The notes below the pieces were generated by a model. The model ran no database searches. It saw only the letters and a list, made by a program, of their open reading frames with translations, and had not been told where the DNA came from. A program made the position numbers and the translations under genes. Positions 40,881 through 51,239 of a stretch of DNA of 64,000 nt are shown here, piece by piece. Positions within the stretch are counted from its first letter, which is position 1, and the number at the start of each line of letters is the position of its first letter. This DNA comes from SAR324 cluster bacterium (GTDB lineage Bacteria; SAR324; NAC60-12). Location of the stretch: contig JANQJU010000010.1 in the NCBI GenBank assembly GCA_028281495.1, forward strand, positions 62,001 through 126,000. The letters are read 5' to 3'.

Positions 40881-42542
40881 TCAGTCGCAGAAGTAGTGGA
40901 AGGAAGTGTGTTTGGTTTGTTTAGAGCGGGCTGGGTCGATATTGAAGATAGCAATCACTTCGGTTCGTACATGGGGCTTGACGTTGATGACGAGCAAGTC
41001 AATCGCATTCATTATTTGAAAAAGGCCGCGTCCAGCGCCCCCTTTGTTAGCAACGGAGCCTAATTCGCCTTTGTAGCCTCGCTCCAAATAGTCGAGGATG
41101 GTCTTACGGTCAAAAGCTCCAAATGGGTCTTCGACTGATATGGCCAAGAGCAATCCGTCGCAGGCATATTGAAAAGTGCCTTGATGGGGAGCAGGCAATT
41201 CAATCACCGTGGTACGAGGAAGATGGTTATACAAGGGCTGGCCATTCACATCGACAGGCGCATCGTAGATGGCGTTCATGAGGAGTTCTTCTGCCACCAT
41301 CATGCATTTTCCTAATACAGCACGCCGCACTCCCAATTGAGCAAAATATTGCTCCATTTCCATCACTAATTTTCCACGAGTGTCACTTCGTTCTACTTGT
41401 CTTTTACGGACTTCGATCCCCCATGTGAGATATTTATCCAATCCAAAAATATCGTTGCTGATCAACTTGCTAACAGTCGTGATAATGCTTTTGAGAGTGA
41501 ACGCTCGGTCTTCATAGCTTCTTGAGACGATGTTCGATAAGAATGGATATTTACGAGAAATGGGTAAGTACACATCCACATCTTCTGCCGTCATGAGCAC
41601 GGATTGCAAATGGGGAAATCCCTCTTGCGCACGAGTGACCAATTCGATCAAATCCACATTGCTGCAAATCAAATCGTAGTGATTGTCTTTCAACCGCTGC
41701 ATTCCCTCTTCAACGTTAGAAACGATATCCAGTTCCAAACCACTGCCACCCAAAGCCATTTTGGCGACAATTTGTTGTTTCCGATTGGTTTCGGCTAGCA
41801 ATACGCGTTTTTTCTGAATCGCTTGATTGGTTTGGTACAGCTTGGCTACCGGCTTCAAGATTTGTTGAATCTGTCCCACTTGTCTTAAAGCCTCATGCAA
41901 CCGATTGAGTCCTGATTCGCTTAAACTTTCGTCTTTGAGATGATTGAGAGCATTGTGAAGGGGAGCAAAATGCGTTTCATCGATAGTGCCGATTTTATCC
42001 AGCAATTGCTCATTATTATCGTGCATGTCCTCCAACTTGCGGTAACCCATCATGAGGGTCAGGTGTTCTTGTTCAAGCTCTGCTGTGCGATCTTCATACA
42101 GTTTGGCTTTTTGTGAGGTGAGATACAGCTTATTGGAGAGAATGGAGGAGAACCATTTGTAGAACATGTAGTGCAATTCATGAGTGATGTCTTCATGAGA
42201 ATCACCCAAACTTGCCAGAGAAATGACGATCAATTCCAAATCTTTTTCGGCTTGTACCGTGGCACTGGACAACGATCCGGTGATCACGCTCATTTCTCCA
42301 AAGATATCCCCGGAACGCCTCAAAGAATAGATATACATTCCGTCCATCATCACGGCAACAGAACCCCGAACGATACAATATACGTCACGATTTTCTTTTC
42401 CTTGAAACAGAATCGTTTCTCCCGGTTTATAATTGCGAAACTTTGCCAACACCAACAGTTTGCGTAGTGTTTCCTCTGTAATGTGTTGAAAATACCGTGA
42501 TTTCTTAAGGTAGCTGTAAATGAGTTCTTGTTGTTCCGACAT
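40881..42542 (-). CDS. Cyclic-nucleotide-type domain fused to degenerate receiver and GHKL-like output
   Basis: A 553-residue cytoplasmic signalling protein. Residues 15-130 form a CRP-type cyclic-nucleotide-binding domain (GDIFGEMSVITGS), but the phosphate-binding Arg is Ser in SLSSATV. A coiled coil spans 140-230. Residues 245-345 resemble a receiver, but the acidic pair is Ala-Glu (LLAETN) and the phospho-acceptor position is N295 (LICSNVD). Residues 390-553 are a GHKL-like ATPase region: EELLMNA (418-424), VEDPFG and GGAGRGLFQI. From the receiver on it parallels 15213-17753 almost residue for residue. No DNA-binding or His-kinase motif is visible. The start ATG at 42540-42542 has only a weak ribosome site. 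Confidence 0.75.
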   Translation of the reverse strand: MSEQQELIYSYLKKSRYFQHITEETLRKLLVLAKFRNYKPGETILFQGKENRDVYCIVRGSVAVMMDGMYIYSLRRSGDIFGEMSVITGSLSSATVQAEKDLELIVISLASLGDSHEDITHELHYMFYKWFSSILSNKLYLTSQKAKLYEDRTAELEQEHLTLMMGYRKLEDMHDNNEQLLDKIGTIDETHFAPLHNALNHLKDESLSESGLNRLHEALRQVGQIQQILKPVAKLYQTNQAIQKKRVLLAETNRKQQIVAKMALGGSGLELDIVSNVEEGMQRLKDNHYDLICSNVDLIELVTRAQEGFPHLQSVLMTAEDVDVYLPISRKYPFLSNIVSRSYEDRAFTLKSIITTVSKLISNDIFGLDKYLTWGIEVRKRQVERSDTRGKLVMEMEQYFAQLGVRRAVLGKCMMVAEELLMNAIYDAPVDVNGQPLYNHLPRTTVIELPAPHQGTFQYACDGLLLAISVEDPFGAFDRKTILDYLERGYKGELGSVANKGGAGRGLFQIMNAIDLLVINVKPHVRTEVIAIFNIDPARSKQTKHTSFHYFCD

Positions 42543-42836
42543 AGCAACTAAAGGCCAATAGGTTAAACGTGGATGGTAAGGGGAAAAGCTTTCGCAAGTG
42601 GATTACAAACCCGAACGATGGTTTTCTCAATCGGACTGATTTTCCTTATATACGAATGATTGAAGCGGTTATCAATGGAATTTCCTTACGAATCGAAAAA
42701 CCCCGGTTTTTGTCTTGAAGAATCGACGGGAAAATGAAAAAAGTTCACGCTGTCGAATTGGCATATATTGCACGTAAAAAAGCCAATTTTTTCTTTGTGT
42801 TACCACAACGAACCAGCCTCGATTCGTGCTATCTTC

Positions 42837-42856
42837 TGGCTCCAATATGGGAGCCA
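42837..42856 (+). promoter_or_regulatory. Hairpin in the long rpiA upstream gap
   Basis: TGGCTCC (42837-42843) and GGAGCCA (42850-42856) make a 7 bp stem with a 6-base loop, 114 bases before rpiA. The 427-base gap (42543-42969) also contains the AT-rich near-palindrome 42696-42711. No gene is visible in it. The hairpin may lie in the rpiA leader or end a short transcript. Confidence 0.3.
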
Positions 42857-42969
42857 TTCTCCTATCGTTTTCATCATCCCATTTTATAGCAATTGAGGGG
42901 GGTGACATCCGACGAGAATACATTGCACTCCAATAATAACGATAACGCTCTATAGCAGGTTAAAACCTC

Positions 42970-43644
42970 ATGTCTGAAGAAAAGCGACTTGCCGGAGAAG
43001 CCGCAGTAGACTCGGTGGAATCGGGGATGGTCATTGGCTTGGGAACAGGCTCCACCGCTTATTACGCGATCCGAAAGCTGGGCGAGCGTGTGCGAGGGGG
43101 GCTGTCCATCCGGGCGATTCCAACCTCGGAAGCTACTCGTCAGTTGGCTCAAGAAGAAGGAATTGCACTCACCAATTTTTCGGAAGTCACGACACTCGAT
43201 TTGACGATTGATGGAGCCGATGAAGTAGATCCTCACCTGAATTTGATCAAAGGGGCAGGTGGTGCTTTACTTCGAGAAAAGATTGTAGCGGCTGCTTCAC
43301 GTCAAGTGATTACGATTGCTGATTCCACAAAAGTGGTTCCTGTATTAGGAAATTTCCCATTACCAGTGGAAGTGACTTGTTTTGGTTGGGAGACGGTGGC
43401 TCGACGTATTTTGGATCTAGGGGCGCAAGCCAATCTAAGGCAACTCAATGGAAATCCGTTTGTAACGGACAATCATCAATACATTTTGGATTGTCGTTTT
43501 GGAAGAATTGAAGATCCCGCAACTTTAGAAGAACAGCTCAATCGCATTCCTGGTGTTGTGATCAGCGGCCTTTTTGTAGGATTGACCACCAGAGCCCTCG
43601 TGGGCCGAGTCGATACAGTGGAAACCCATGAACGTAAAGTTTAG
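42970..43644 (+). CDS. rpiA: Ribose-5-phosphate isomerase A
   Basis: Interconverts ribulose-5-phosphate and ribose-5-phosphate in the pentose phosphate pathway. The 224-residue protein shows IGLGTGSTAYYAIRKLG near the N-terminus, the catalytic DGADEVD around residue 80, KGAGGALLREK and IADSTKVV. Length and motif order match bacterial RpiA. The rpe gene follows 11 bases after the stop, so the two should form an operon leading into the gap gene. The start ATG has an AGGTTAAAAC site. Confidence 0.96.
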   Translation: MSEEKRLAGEAAVDSVESGMVIGLGTGSTAYYAIRKLGERVRGGLSIRAIPTSEATRQLAQEEGIALTNFSEVTTLDLTIDGADEVDPHLNLIKGAGGALLREKIVAAASRQVITIADSTKVVPVLGNFPLPVEVTCFGWETVARRILDLGAQANLRQLNGNPFVTDNHQYILDCRFGRIEDPATLEEQLNRIPGVVISGLFVGLTTRALVGRVDTVETHERKV

Positions 43645-43655
43645 TAGATAGAATC

Positions 43656-45427
<1,772 letters not shown>

Positions 45428-45453
45428 GCCCATACGATAAGGAAATACCTTTC

Positions 45454-45500
45454 AGTTCTTCAGGAAATTTTTGGAGACACCCTCCACTTCCTGAAGAACT
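45454..45500 (+). terminator. Hairpin terminator after gap
   Basis: AGTTCTTCAGGAA (45454-45466) and TTCCTGAAGAACT (45488-45500) form a perfect 13 bp stem with a 21-base loop, 26 bases after the gap stop codon. The sequence after it (TACTTATCC) has few T's, so Rho-independence is uncertain, but it separates gap from pfk. Confidence 0.65.
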
Positions 45501-45613
45501 TACTTATCCAACGCCCTGCATTAAAAATTTTGAAAAATTCTTGTTGCGGTGGCTTTGGATTCTTGGTTCTTATCTCCATTCGGGAGTTAGCCCATTAGCT
45601 ATTAGGGAGATCT

Positions 45614-46936
45614 ATGAGTGAGACGAGCGATAAATTTGAAATCGAAACGTTAGGTAAGAGTCGGATACCCTCTCCACTCCCATTGTTCAATCAACCTGGA
45701 AGTGGTTTTCAGTTTGTGACCGATGAAACCAAAGTGATGTACTACTCCAAGTTTGTTGACCGTTCCGATCCAAAGTCCTTATGGGCCTTTCAAGCGGCAG
45801 GACCACGAGAAAAAATATACTTTGATCCATCAAAGGTCCGCGTGGGAATGGTGACCTGTGGGGGACTTTGCCCCGGGTTGAACAATGTAATTCGTACGAT
45901 TGTGATGCAGTTGAATTACCATTACGGAGTCAAATATATCTTTGGCTTTAAATATGGCTATCAAGGCTTTATTGCGAAATACGGCCACGACATTTTGGAG
46001 TTGACTCCAGAGTTCGTGAAAGACATTCACTACCAAGGTGGTACTTTACTTTCCAGCTCACGAGGCCCTCAAGATATTGAAGAAATTGTGGATTGTTTAG
46101 AACGCCGGATGGTCAGCATACTGTTTTGTGTCGGGGGCGATGGCACCTTGACCGGTGCACATCGGATTGCTCAAGAAATTAAGAAGCGCGGCCTCAAAAT
46201 TGGCGTCGTAGGTGTGCCAAAAACGATTGATAATGATATCCGCTATTGCGTGAAAACATTTGGGTTTGAAACAGCCTTTGCCAAAGCAGTCGAATCCATC
46301 CAGGCTGCCCATGTGGAAGCCTATGGGTCACCCAACGGAATCACTCTAGTTAAATTGATGGGACGAGATTCTGGCTTTATCGCGGCCAATACGGTCTTAG
46401 CTTGTCCGGATGTTAATTTTGTGTTGGTGCCAGAAGTTCCATTCAAGTTGGAAGGAGAAGCTGGGTTATTAACTCACGTAGAACTGCTGATGCATCAAAA
46501 GAAAAAAGCGAACCGCCATCCCCATGCGGTAGTGGTCGTAGCAGAAGGTGCTGGGCAAGACTTATTAAGTTCTACTGGAACAACCGATGCTTCTGGAAAT
46601 GTTCGTTATGGGGATATCGGGGTGTTTTTGCGAGACAAAATCAAAACGTACTTCAAATCAAAAGAGATGGAAATCAACCTGAAGTATATCGAACCGAGCT
46701 ACATGATTCGATCGCTTCCTGCAAATCCACACGACGCAATTTTTTGTTATTATCTGGCTGATCATGCAGTTCATGCTGCAATGGCAGGTAAAACCGATTT
46801 GATGATTGGTTACTGGAATGGTCAGTTCACCCATGTTCCATTGAAGGAAGTCATTGGAGGGCGCAAGCGCATTGATCCAAATAGCGATTTCTGGAGACAA
46901 GTGCTTGCCTGCACCGGACAACCTCACGGAACCTAA
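45614..46936 (+). CDS. 6-phosphofructokinase, plant-type long clade
   Basis: Phosphorylates fructose-6-phosphate. The 440 residues include GGLCPGLN, the phosphate-donor site CVGGDGTLTGA, GVPKTIDNDI and LMGRDSGFIA. Gly after GGD favours ATP over pyrophosphate, while Lys in PKTIDND is found in both PPi enzymes and this ATP-using clade, so donor specificity is best called ATP with some doubt. The enzyme is longer than the 320-residue E. coli type and begins with an extra 70 residues. GGGAG precedes the ATG. It follows rpiA, rpe and gap. Confidence 0.9.
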   Translation: MSETSDKFEIETLGKSRIPSPLPLFNQPGSGFQFVTDETKVMYYSKFVDRSDPKSLWAFQAAGPREKIYFDPSKVRVGMVTCGGLCPGLNNVIRTIVMQLNYHYGVKYIFGFKYGYQGFIAKYGHDILELTPEFVKDIHYQGGTLLSSSRGPQDIEEIVDCLERRMVSILFCVGGDGTLTGAHRIAQEIKKRGLKIGVVGVPKTIDNDIRYCVKTFGFETAFAKAVESIQAAHVEAYGSPNGITLVKLMGRDSGFIAANTVLACPDVNFVLVPEVPFKLEGEAGLLTHVELLMHQKKKANRHPHAVVVVAEGAGQDLLSSTGTTDASGNVRYGDIGVFLRDKIKTYFKSKEMEINLKYIEPSYMIRSLPANPHDAIFCYYLADHAVHAAMAGKTDLMIGYWNGQFTHVPLKEVIGGRKRIDPNSDFWRQVLACTGQPHGT

Positions 46937-46957
46937 TTCTCAATATTCTCCCTTTTC

Positions 46958-47019
46958 CCTTTGCGTTTGCTTTAATTCAATCCTTTCTTCGCAAAATCAG
47001 CTTTCTGCAAACGCAAAGG
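46958..47019. terminator. Hairpin between convergent pfk and chemoreceptor genes
   Basis: CCTTTGCGTTTGC (46958-46970) and GCAAACGCAAAGG (47007-47019) form a perfect 13 bp stem around a 36-base loop. It sits midway between two convergent genes and could end transcription from both. No clean T tract is present on either side. Confidence 0.5.
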
Positions 47020-47070
47020 TCCCCCACTGTTGATCTAGAACTTACGTTGCCATTCGATCCAGAACTCACA

Positions 47071-49020
47071 TTAGAAATCCTCGAACTTTTCGTCATGCAT
47101 TGGGATCAATTGATTCGGAGTCATACCCTGCTGTGATGTTGCTGGCGTCTTGGGATGCATGGAAGGCGTGAGCTTTGTGGCTGCGCTGGGAGTGCTCGAA
47201 GCGGGAGGGCTAGGTTGTGAAGGTGCTTTAGCAGGACTGGTGTCAAGCTGGGTGGAGTCCGGTGAGGGGTGGGACATTGGAATGTTGCCGTTGCCGTCCT
47301 GCCCGTCCACAATTTCCTGGAGAGTGTTCACGACTCCTTGAAGGTGGGTTACTTCTCCGTTCAAGTGAGTGGTCGCCAAGGAGTTGCTTTCTGCGGCCGC
47401 CGCATTTTGTTGAGTCACCTTATCCAGTTCATTGGTTGCAATGGTGATTTGCCGGATCCCCTGAGACTGTTCTTGGCTGGCAATAGTAATTTCGTGGATG
47501 CTGCGTGTTATGGATGTGAAGGCTTCGATCACGGTTCGGGTGACTTCCATTCCAGCAGCGAACTTTCGTTGATTGTCTTGGACTTTCTCAGCGATGTCTT
47601 TGGCCGCTTCTGCACTTTGTAACGCGAGGTTCCTCACTTCGTCAGCCACCACGGCAAATCCTAATCCTGCATCTCCGGCACGAGCGGCCTCGACCGCGGC
47701 ATTGAGCGACAAAATATTGGTTTGAAACGCAATATCATCAATAATTTTAGTGATTCCTGATATCCGGTCACTCGATTGTTTGATCTGATCCATGGATTCC
47801 GAAAGATGATGCATCTTTTCTGTGGACTGCTCTGCCTGGTCTTTAACGTTGAGTGTATTTTCTGTGTTGCGGCTGGTCATGGAAGACATCTCTTCCAAAG
47901 ATGCGGAGATTTCTTCGAGGGTGGCGGCTTGTTCAGTAGCGCTTTCAGTCAGTTTTTCAGTACTGAAAGTGAGCTGTTGCGCGGCATTTTCTACATTTTT
48001 CGAGCCATCGCTAAGATGATTGATACTTTCTTTGAGCAAAGAACCAATCCGACGCGTCATTACTAGTGAAAAGAACATTCCAATCGCGACTGCTAGGATC
48101 ACAATAATCACGACAATCCGATTCGTCTGACCAATGAAGTCAGTTACCTTTTGGTTTTTGAGTAGCAGTTCGTCCCACTTAGAATTCTGAAAATCTAGGG
48201 TCACTTGCTCGATATTTTTGCTGTGCTCTTCGACCAGTTCTTCTGTTAATTCGTTCCGGGTCGAAATAGCCTTCACCAGCCCATTGAAGCTTTCTTGAAA
48301 TTTAACGAAGTCTTGCAGCAGTGTCGTATACCATTCTTGATAGCGTGCGTCTGACATCATTTCGATGGCTTCTTGCATATAAAAAAGGTTGTCTTCAAAA
48401 GCCATCAGTTCGAGATTCACTCGTTCGAGATCTTGAGAGCGATTGCCAATCATATATTCTCTCACGAAGATATTCGCTCCTAGAAAATGTTGGACAGCTC
48501 GATTGACCACCCGAACCAAAGCTAAATCTTCATCGCGTTCGGAAAGGCGCATGATGTTATTCAAATTCTTTTGAATGATCGGACTGATGTCATTGACTAC
48601 AGTTTTTAAAATCGCAGCCTGTTCTTTCGTGATTGGGATCAGTTTATTATTAAAAGTATTGGCATAGCGCTGATTCCGTTGTTGTAAAGAGTCCAAAACG
48701 CCTTCCAGTCCAACCCGATTGACGGATTGCTGGGTGGCTATCAACTCTCTCATTTCCGATTCCAAGACTTGGAAGCGTTCCACAAATTCTGGTTCCCCTG
48801 CTTTCAAATAAGCCTGAATGGTTTGATTGCGCTGCAAAATGTTCTGCGAAACCACACTAGCAAATTGCACATCCGGAGCCACTTCGGTGGAAATTTCCTC
48901 AAATTCCTTGCCGATCTTTCCCATATAATAGTAGGCGGCAACCCCCACCATCAGCAAAAACAAGGAAATGATGAGGACAATTCCAAAAATCTGACGTTGG
49001 ATGCTTAAGTTTTTCAACAT
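47071..49020 (-). CDS. Methyl-accepting chemotaxis protein
   Basis: A 649-residue transmembrane chemoreceptor. TM1 at about 12-30, a helical periplasmic sensor to about 300, TM2 at about 300-322, then a long signalling hairpin whose tip reads [20 protein letters not shown]. Adaptation region and trimer contact are intact. I see no clear HAMP domain just after TM2, only a short connector. The final 75 residues are Pro/Ser/Thr-rich and end EKFEDF, which may be a docking tail for adaptation enzymes. GGAGACC precedes the ATG. It fits the nearby flagellar genes. Confidence 0.9.
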   Translation of the reverse strand: MLKNLSIQRQIFGIVLIISLFLLMVGVAAYYYMGKIGKEFEEISTEVAPDVQFASVVSQNILQRNQTIQAYLKAGEPEFVERFQVLESEMRELIATQQSVNRVGLEGVLDSLQQRNQRYANTFNNKLIPITKEQAAILKTVVNDISPIIQKNLNNIMRLSERDEDLALVRVVNRAVQHFLGANIFVREYMIGNRSQDLERVNLELMAFEDNLFYMQEAIEMMSDARYQEWYTTLLQDFVKFQESFNGLVKAISTRNELTEELVEEHSKNIEQVTLDFQNSKWDELLLKNQKVTDFIGQTNRIVVIIVILAVAIGMFFSLVMTRRIGSLLKESINHLSDGSKNVENAAQQLTFSTEKLTESATEQAATLEEISASLEEMSSMTSRNTENTLNVKDQAEQSTEKMHHLSESMDQIKQSSDRISGITKIIDDIAFQTNILSLNAAVEAARAGDAGLGFAVVADEVRNLALQSAEAAKDIAEKVQDNQRKFAAGMEVTRTVIEAFTSITRSIHEITIASQEQSQGIRQITIATNELDKVTQQNAAAAESNSLATTHLNGEVTHLQGVVNTLQEIVDGQDGNGNIPMSHPSPDSTQLDTSPAKAPSQPSPPASSTPSAATKLTPSMHPKTPATSQQGMTPNQLIPMHDEKFEDF

Positions 49021-49124
49021 ATGGTCTCCATGTGATTGAAATAATCGCTTTTCTTTGGTGAGTTTTCACCATTTCGATGCAGTGCAGAATTGGTAGATTT
49101 CGATTGACTGAAGAAGGGTTCCGG

Positions 49125-50120
49125 TCACTCTTCGGTTTGTTCAGACATTTGAGATAAGTAAGAACCTATCTGTAGAGCTTGTGCAAAAACATTTGCTGGG
49201 ATTTTATCGTCGGGTAAAGCGATCGACGGTAGCGGGTTTTTAATGCGAAGTCGGTTCTTGATACGGGTGATTTCTGCTAACAACATGAACGTCGCGTCGT
49301 AAGGATCGGAAGGGGTGATTTCGCCTGACGGAAAAAAAGGAGGGCGTAAAGGACGCAGCCCTAGTTTTCTCTGGTATTTCGCCATGCGATAAAGATTCTT
49401 GAACAACTCAATCAAAACATCTTTGGGCACAGTCGTTTGGGCAACCATAGGTAAGTCCGAGTCCGTGAGCGTGATTTCTTCGGCTTCGGCTATGAGGCGT
49501 AATTCCGAGAGAATATATTGAGTGTTTCGATAAACATGATTGGGAGTCCAAGGGGCTGTCATCGAATCCAGAAGGTAAGACGCTCTCCACAAATTTTCGT
49601 AGACATCGGAAGAGCTTTTACCGAAACGAAAACGAGGTTCTTCGATAGTTCCAGTGATGCCGTAATGGGCTTTGAGCTTTAAAATTTCTGCCAAAATCAG
49701 ACTAATCGAATCAAAGACGTCATTGGCTCTCACTTGTTTTTGAGGCCACGGAGGAATTTCTGCTGAGGAAAGGCCAACACTGGTCTGCAATCGTGCTACT
49801 TTTTCTAGTACTTCGAGTGACTTTCCAAAAGAATGCAAAGGATTTTTGTCGGATTGCACGCCAGGGTCGCGGGGTCGTTCGTTTTTTCCTAGCGCTTCTC
49901 GGATGAGTTTGATCTCTCGTACCACTTGCTCCGAATGTTGATAAACGTGACTGGGGGTTTTTCGCTCCTTTTTTTTCTTTTTTGGGGGAGTCGGCTTCGC
50001 AGAGGCTTGGGGTGGGGAATCATTTGTTTCCGCTTCAGTTTCTTGAGCCCATACGGGGCTAAATCCACTCAGCCAGATTAAGCAAAACAGGGTTAAGATC
50101 GAAATCAAACGGTATTTCAT
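49125..50120 (-). CDS. Exported protein built of repeated short helical motifs
   Basis: I do not recognise the family. The 331-residue protein has a signal peptide (residues 1-25) and a Lys/Pro-rich segment (PTPPKKKKKERKTPS). It then has about seven repeats of a motif of the form (S/T)PxxVYxxxxxI-xxELxxIxxxxxI: TPSHVYQHSEQV, RANDVFDSISLILAEI, SSSDVYENLWRAS, TPNHVYRNTQYILSEL, VPKDVLIELFKNL, TPSDPYDATFMLLAEI, IPANVFAQALQIG. Repeats are spaced about 35-45 residues. It should be a periplasmic or surface helical array. AAGGAGAA before the ATG at 50120 fixes the start; earlier in-frame starts lack support. It lies beside the chemoreceptor gene. Confidence 0.6.
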   Translation of the reverse strand: MKYRLISILTLFCLIWLSGFSPVWAQETEAETNDSPPQASAKPTPPKKKKKERKTPSHVYQHSEQVVREIKLIREALGKNERPRDPGVQSDKNPLHSFGKSLEVLEKVARLQTSVGLSSAEIPPWPQKQVRANDVFDSISLILAEILKLKAHYGITGTIEEPRFRFGKSSSDVYENLWRASYLLDSMTAPWTPNHVYRNTQYILSELRLIAEAEEITLTDSDLPMVAQTTVPKDVLIELFKNLYRMAKYQRKLGLRPLRPPFFPSGEITPSDPYDATFMLLAEITRIKNRLRIKNPLPSIALPDDKIPANVFAQALQIGSYLSQMSEQTEE

Positions 50121-50265
50121 AATTCTCCTTGAATGAACATCCTTGGGCGCCACTTGAAAAATGCCAGTTACTTTAGCACTAGGTGACCGATAGATCAATT
50201 TCACCCATCGCTATAATTCTTGCCCTTCAAAGTATCCATTCCACACGCTTTATTTGAGTTTTTGG

Positions 50266-50427
50266 ATGGGATGCCAAGCTCAGAAAACCTGCAAGCTTTT
50301 GACTGAATTACGTATCCGACAATGGGACCCTGAGAGGGTGCTATGGTGTGTTGATGCGTTAGGATACAAGATCTTCTCTCAGGAGACATTTGATGGCAAA
50401 ATGGAAGCCGTTGTTGAATCGATTTAA
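50266..50427 (+). CDS. Possible small protein of 53 residues
   Basis: An open frame too short to be obvious but protein-like: it begins MGCQAQKTCKLLTELRI and ends in GYKIFSQETFDGKMEAVV-like sequence with natural amino-acid use. Codons are typical of the window. The ATG at 50266 has no strong ribosome site; an in-frame TTG lies 12 bases upstream and the frame is closed upstream by a TAG. It sits inside the 460-base gap between the repeat protein and the acyltransferase gene. It may be a small gene or a remnant. Confidence 0.33.
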   Translation: MGCQAQKTCKLLTELRIRQWDPERVLWCVDALGYKIFSQETFDGKMEAVVESI

Positions 50428-50470
50428 GCACTTTCAAAAATTTTCTATGAACTAAAATTTGTTTTTTTTT

Positions 50471-50516
50471 GTTACCTGTGAGTTGATGTAAGCTTCACAG
50501 TTATCCTATCGGTAAC
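50471..50516 (+). promoter_or_regulatory. Nested inverted repeat upstream of the acyltransferase gene
   Basis: GTTACC (50471-50476) and GGTAAC (50511-50516) enclose CTGTGA (50476-50481) and TCACAG (50495-50500). It follows a run of nine T's (50462-50470) and lies 65 bases before the acyltransferase start. It could be leader structure or an operator. Evidence is symmetry only. Confidence 0.33.
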
Positions 50517-50580
50517 ACGAGTCATATTTTGACACGCGTTGTAATCGTGTTCCGAATCAACTCTCTATGGGACTGCCTCT

Positions 50581-51147
50581 ATGTTACGTTGGATTGCGCT
50601 TTTCGGATTGAAGGTTCTCGGTTGGCAAGTAGTGGGGGAAATACCTCAAACGAAAAAGTTTGTATTAATTGCCGCTCCCCATACGTCCAATTGGGATCTT
50701 TTGGTCCTGCTAGCAGTTGCTCAGGTGTTTCAGATACGCCTGCGATGGCTAGGCAAGAAATCGCTCTTTAAAGGAATTTGGGGAAACTTCATGAAAGGCT
50801 TGGGTGGAATTCCTGTTGACCGTAGTGCTCGTCAAAACATGGTTCAACAAGCTGCGGTCGTTTTTCAACAAGAAGAAATTTTGGTTCTAGCGATTCCTCC
50901 AGAGGGAACCCGTAGAAAAGTGGATCGCTGGAAAAGTGGCTTTTATTACATTGCTTTAACGGCGCAAGTTCCTATCGTGTGTGGGTTTATCGACTATCGT
51001 CGGAAAATTTCCGGGACCGGCCCCACCGTGCATCCTACCGGAAACACTGAAGCGGATATGAAGGTGATTCGTGAATTTTATCAAGACATCACCCCTTTGT
51101 ATCCTGAGAAGACAGGAGACATCCGTATTCTACCGCCTCCCAACTAA
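50581..51147 (+). CDS. PlsC-like glycerolipid acyltransferase
   Basis: A 188-residue protein of the lysophosphatidic-acid acyltransferase superfamily, likely adding an acyl chain to a lysolipid at the membrane. It shows PHTSNWD (the HxxxxD catalytic motif, residues near 34-40), GGIPVDRSA and PPEGTR. The N-terminus is hydrophobic. It is shorter than typical PlsC (about 240) and differs from the second one at 58157, so it may have a different substrate. The start has only a weak site. The flagellar operon begins 92 bases downstream. Confidence 0.8.
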   Translation: MLRWIALFGLKVLGWQVVGEIPQTKKFVLIAAPHTSNWDLLVLLAVAQVFQIRLRWLGKKSLFKGIWGNFMKGLGGIPVDRSARQNMVQQAAVVFQQEEILVLAIPPEGTRRKVDRWKSGFYYIALTAQVPIVCGFIDYRRKISGTGPTVHPTGNTEADMKVIREFYQDITPLYPEKTGDIRILPPPN

Positions 51148-51180
51148 ACTTCCATTTGTTCATCTCCTCTTTTTTACAAT

Positions 51181-51196
51181 AGGCACGCAATTTGGA
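51181..51196 (+). promoter_or_regulatory. Sigma-54-like promoter for the flagellar operon
   Basis: AGGCACG (51181-51187), four bases, then TTGGA (51192-51196) matches the sigma-54 pattern TGGCACG-N4-TTGCA in spacing and at most positions; the mismatches are A for the first T and G for C at -12. It ends 44 bases before the fliJ start, an ideal distance, and sigma-54 commonly drives hook-basal-body genes. Upstream activator sites were not looked for. Confidence 0.5.
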
Positions 51197-51239
51197 TAAC
51201 TCTTCCTAAAACTCGGTTTTCCCGAACGAAAGGAAGATT

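Noticed and set aside
42696..42711. AAAAACC-CC-GGTTTTT as a terminator
   Set aside because: The loop is too small for the full stem and the remaining stem is A-T only; kept merely as a note in the rpiA gap.
48950..49100. Sigma-28 promoter before the chemoreceptor gene
   Set aside because: A GAAA and GCGATT pair at about the right spacing is seen, but the GCCGATAA element is incomplete, so I do not claim it.
50201..50437. 78-residue minus-strand frame opposite the small ORF at 50266
   Set aside because: Unnatural composition and no ribosome site; the opposite strand reads more like protein.
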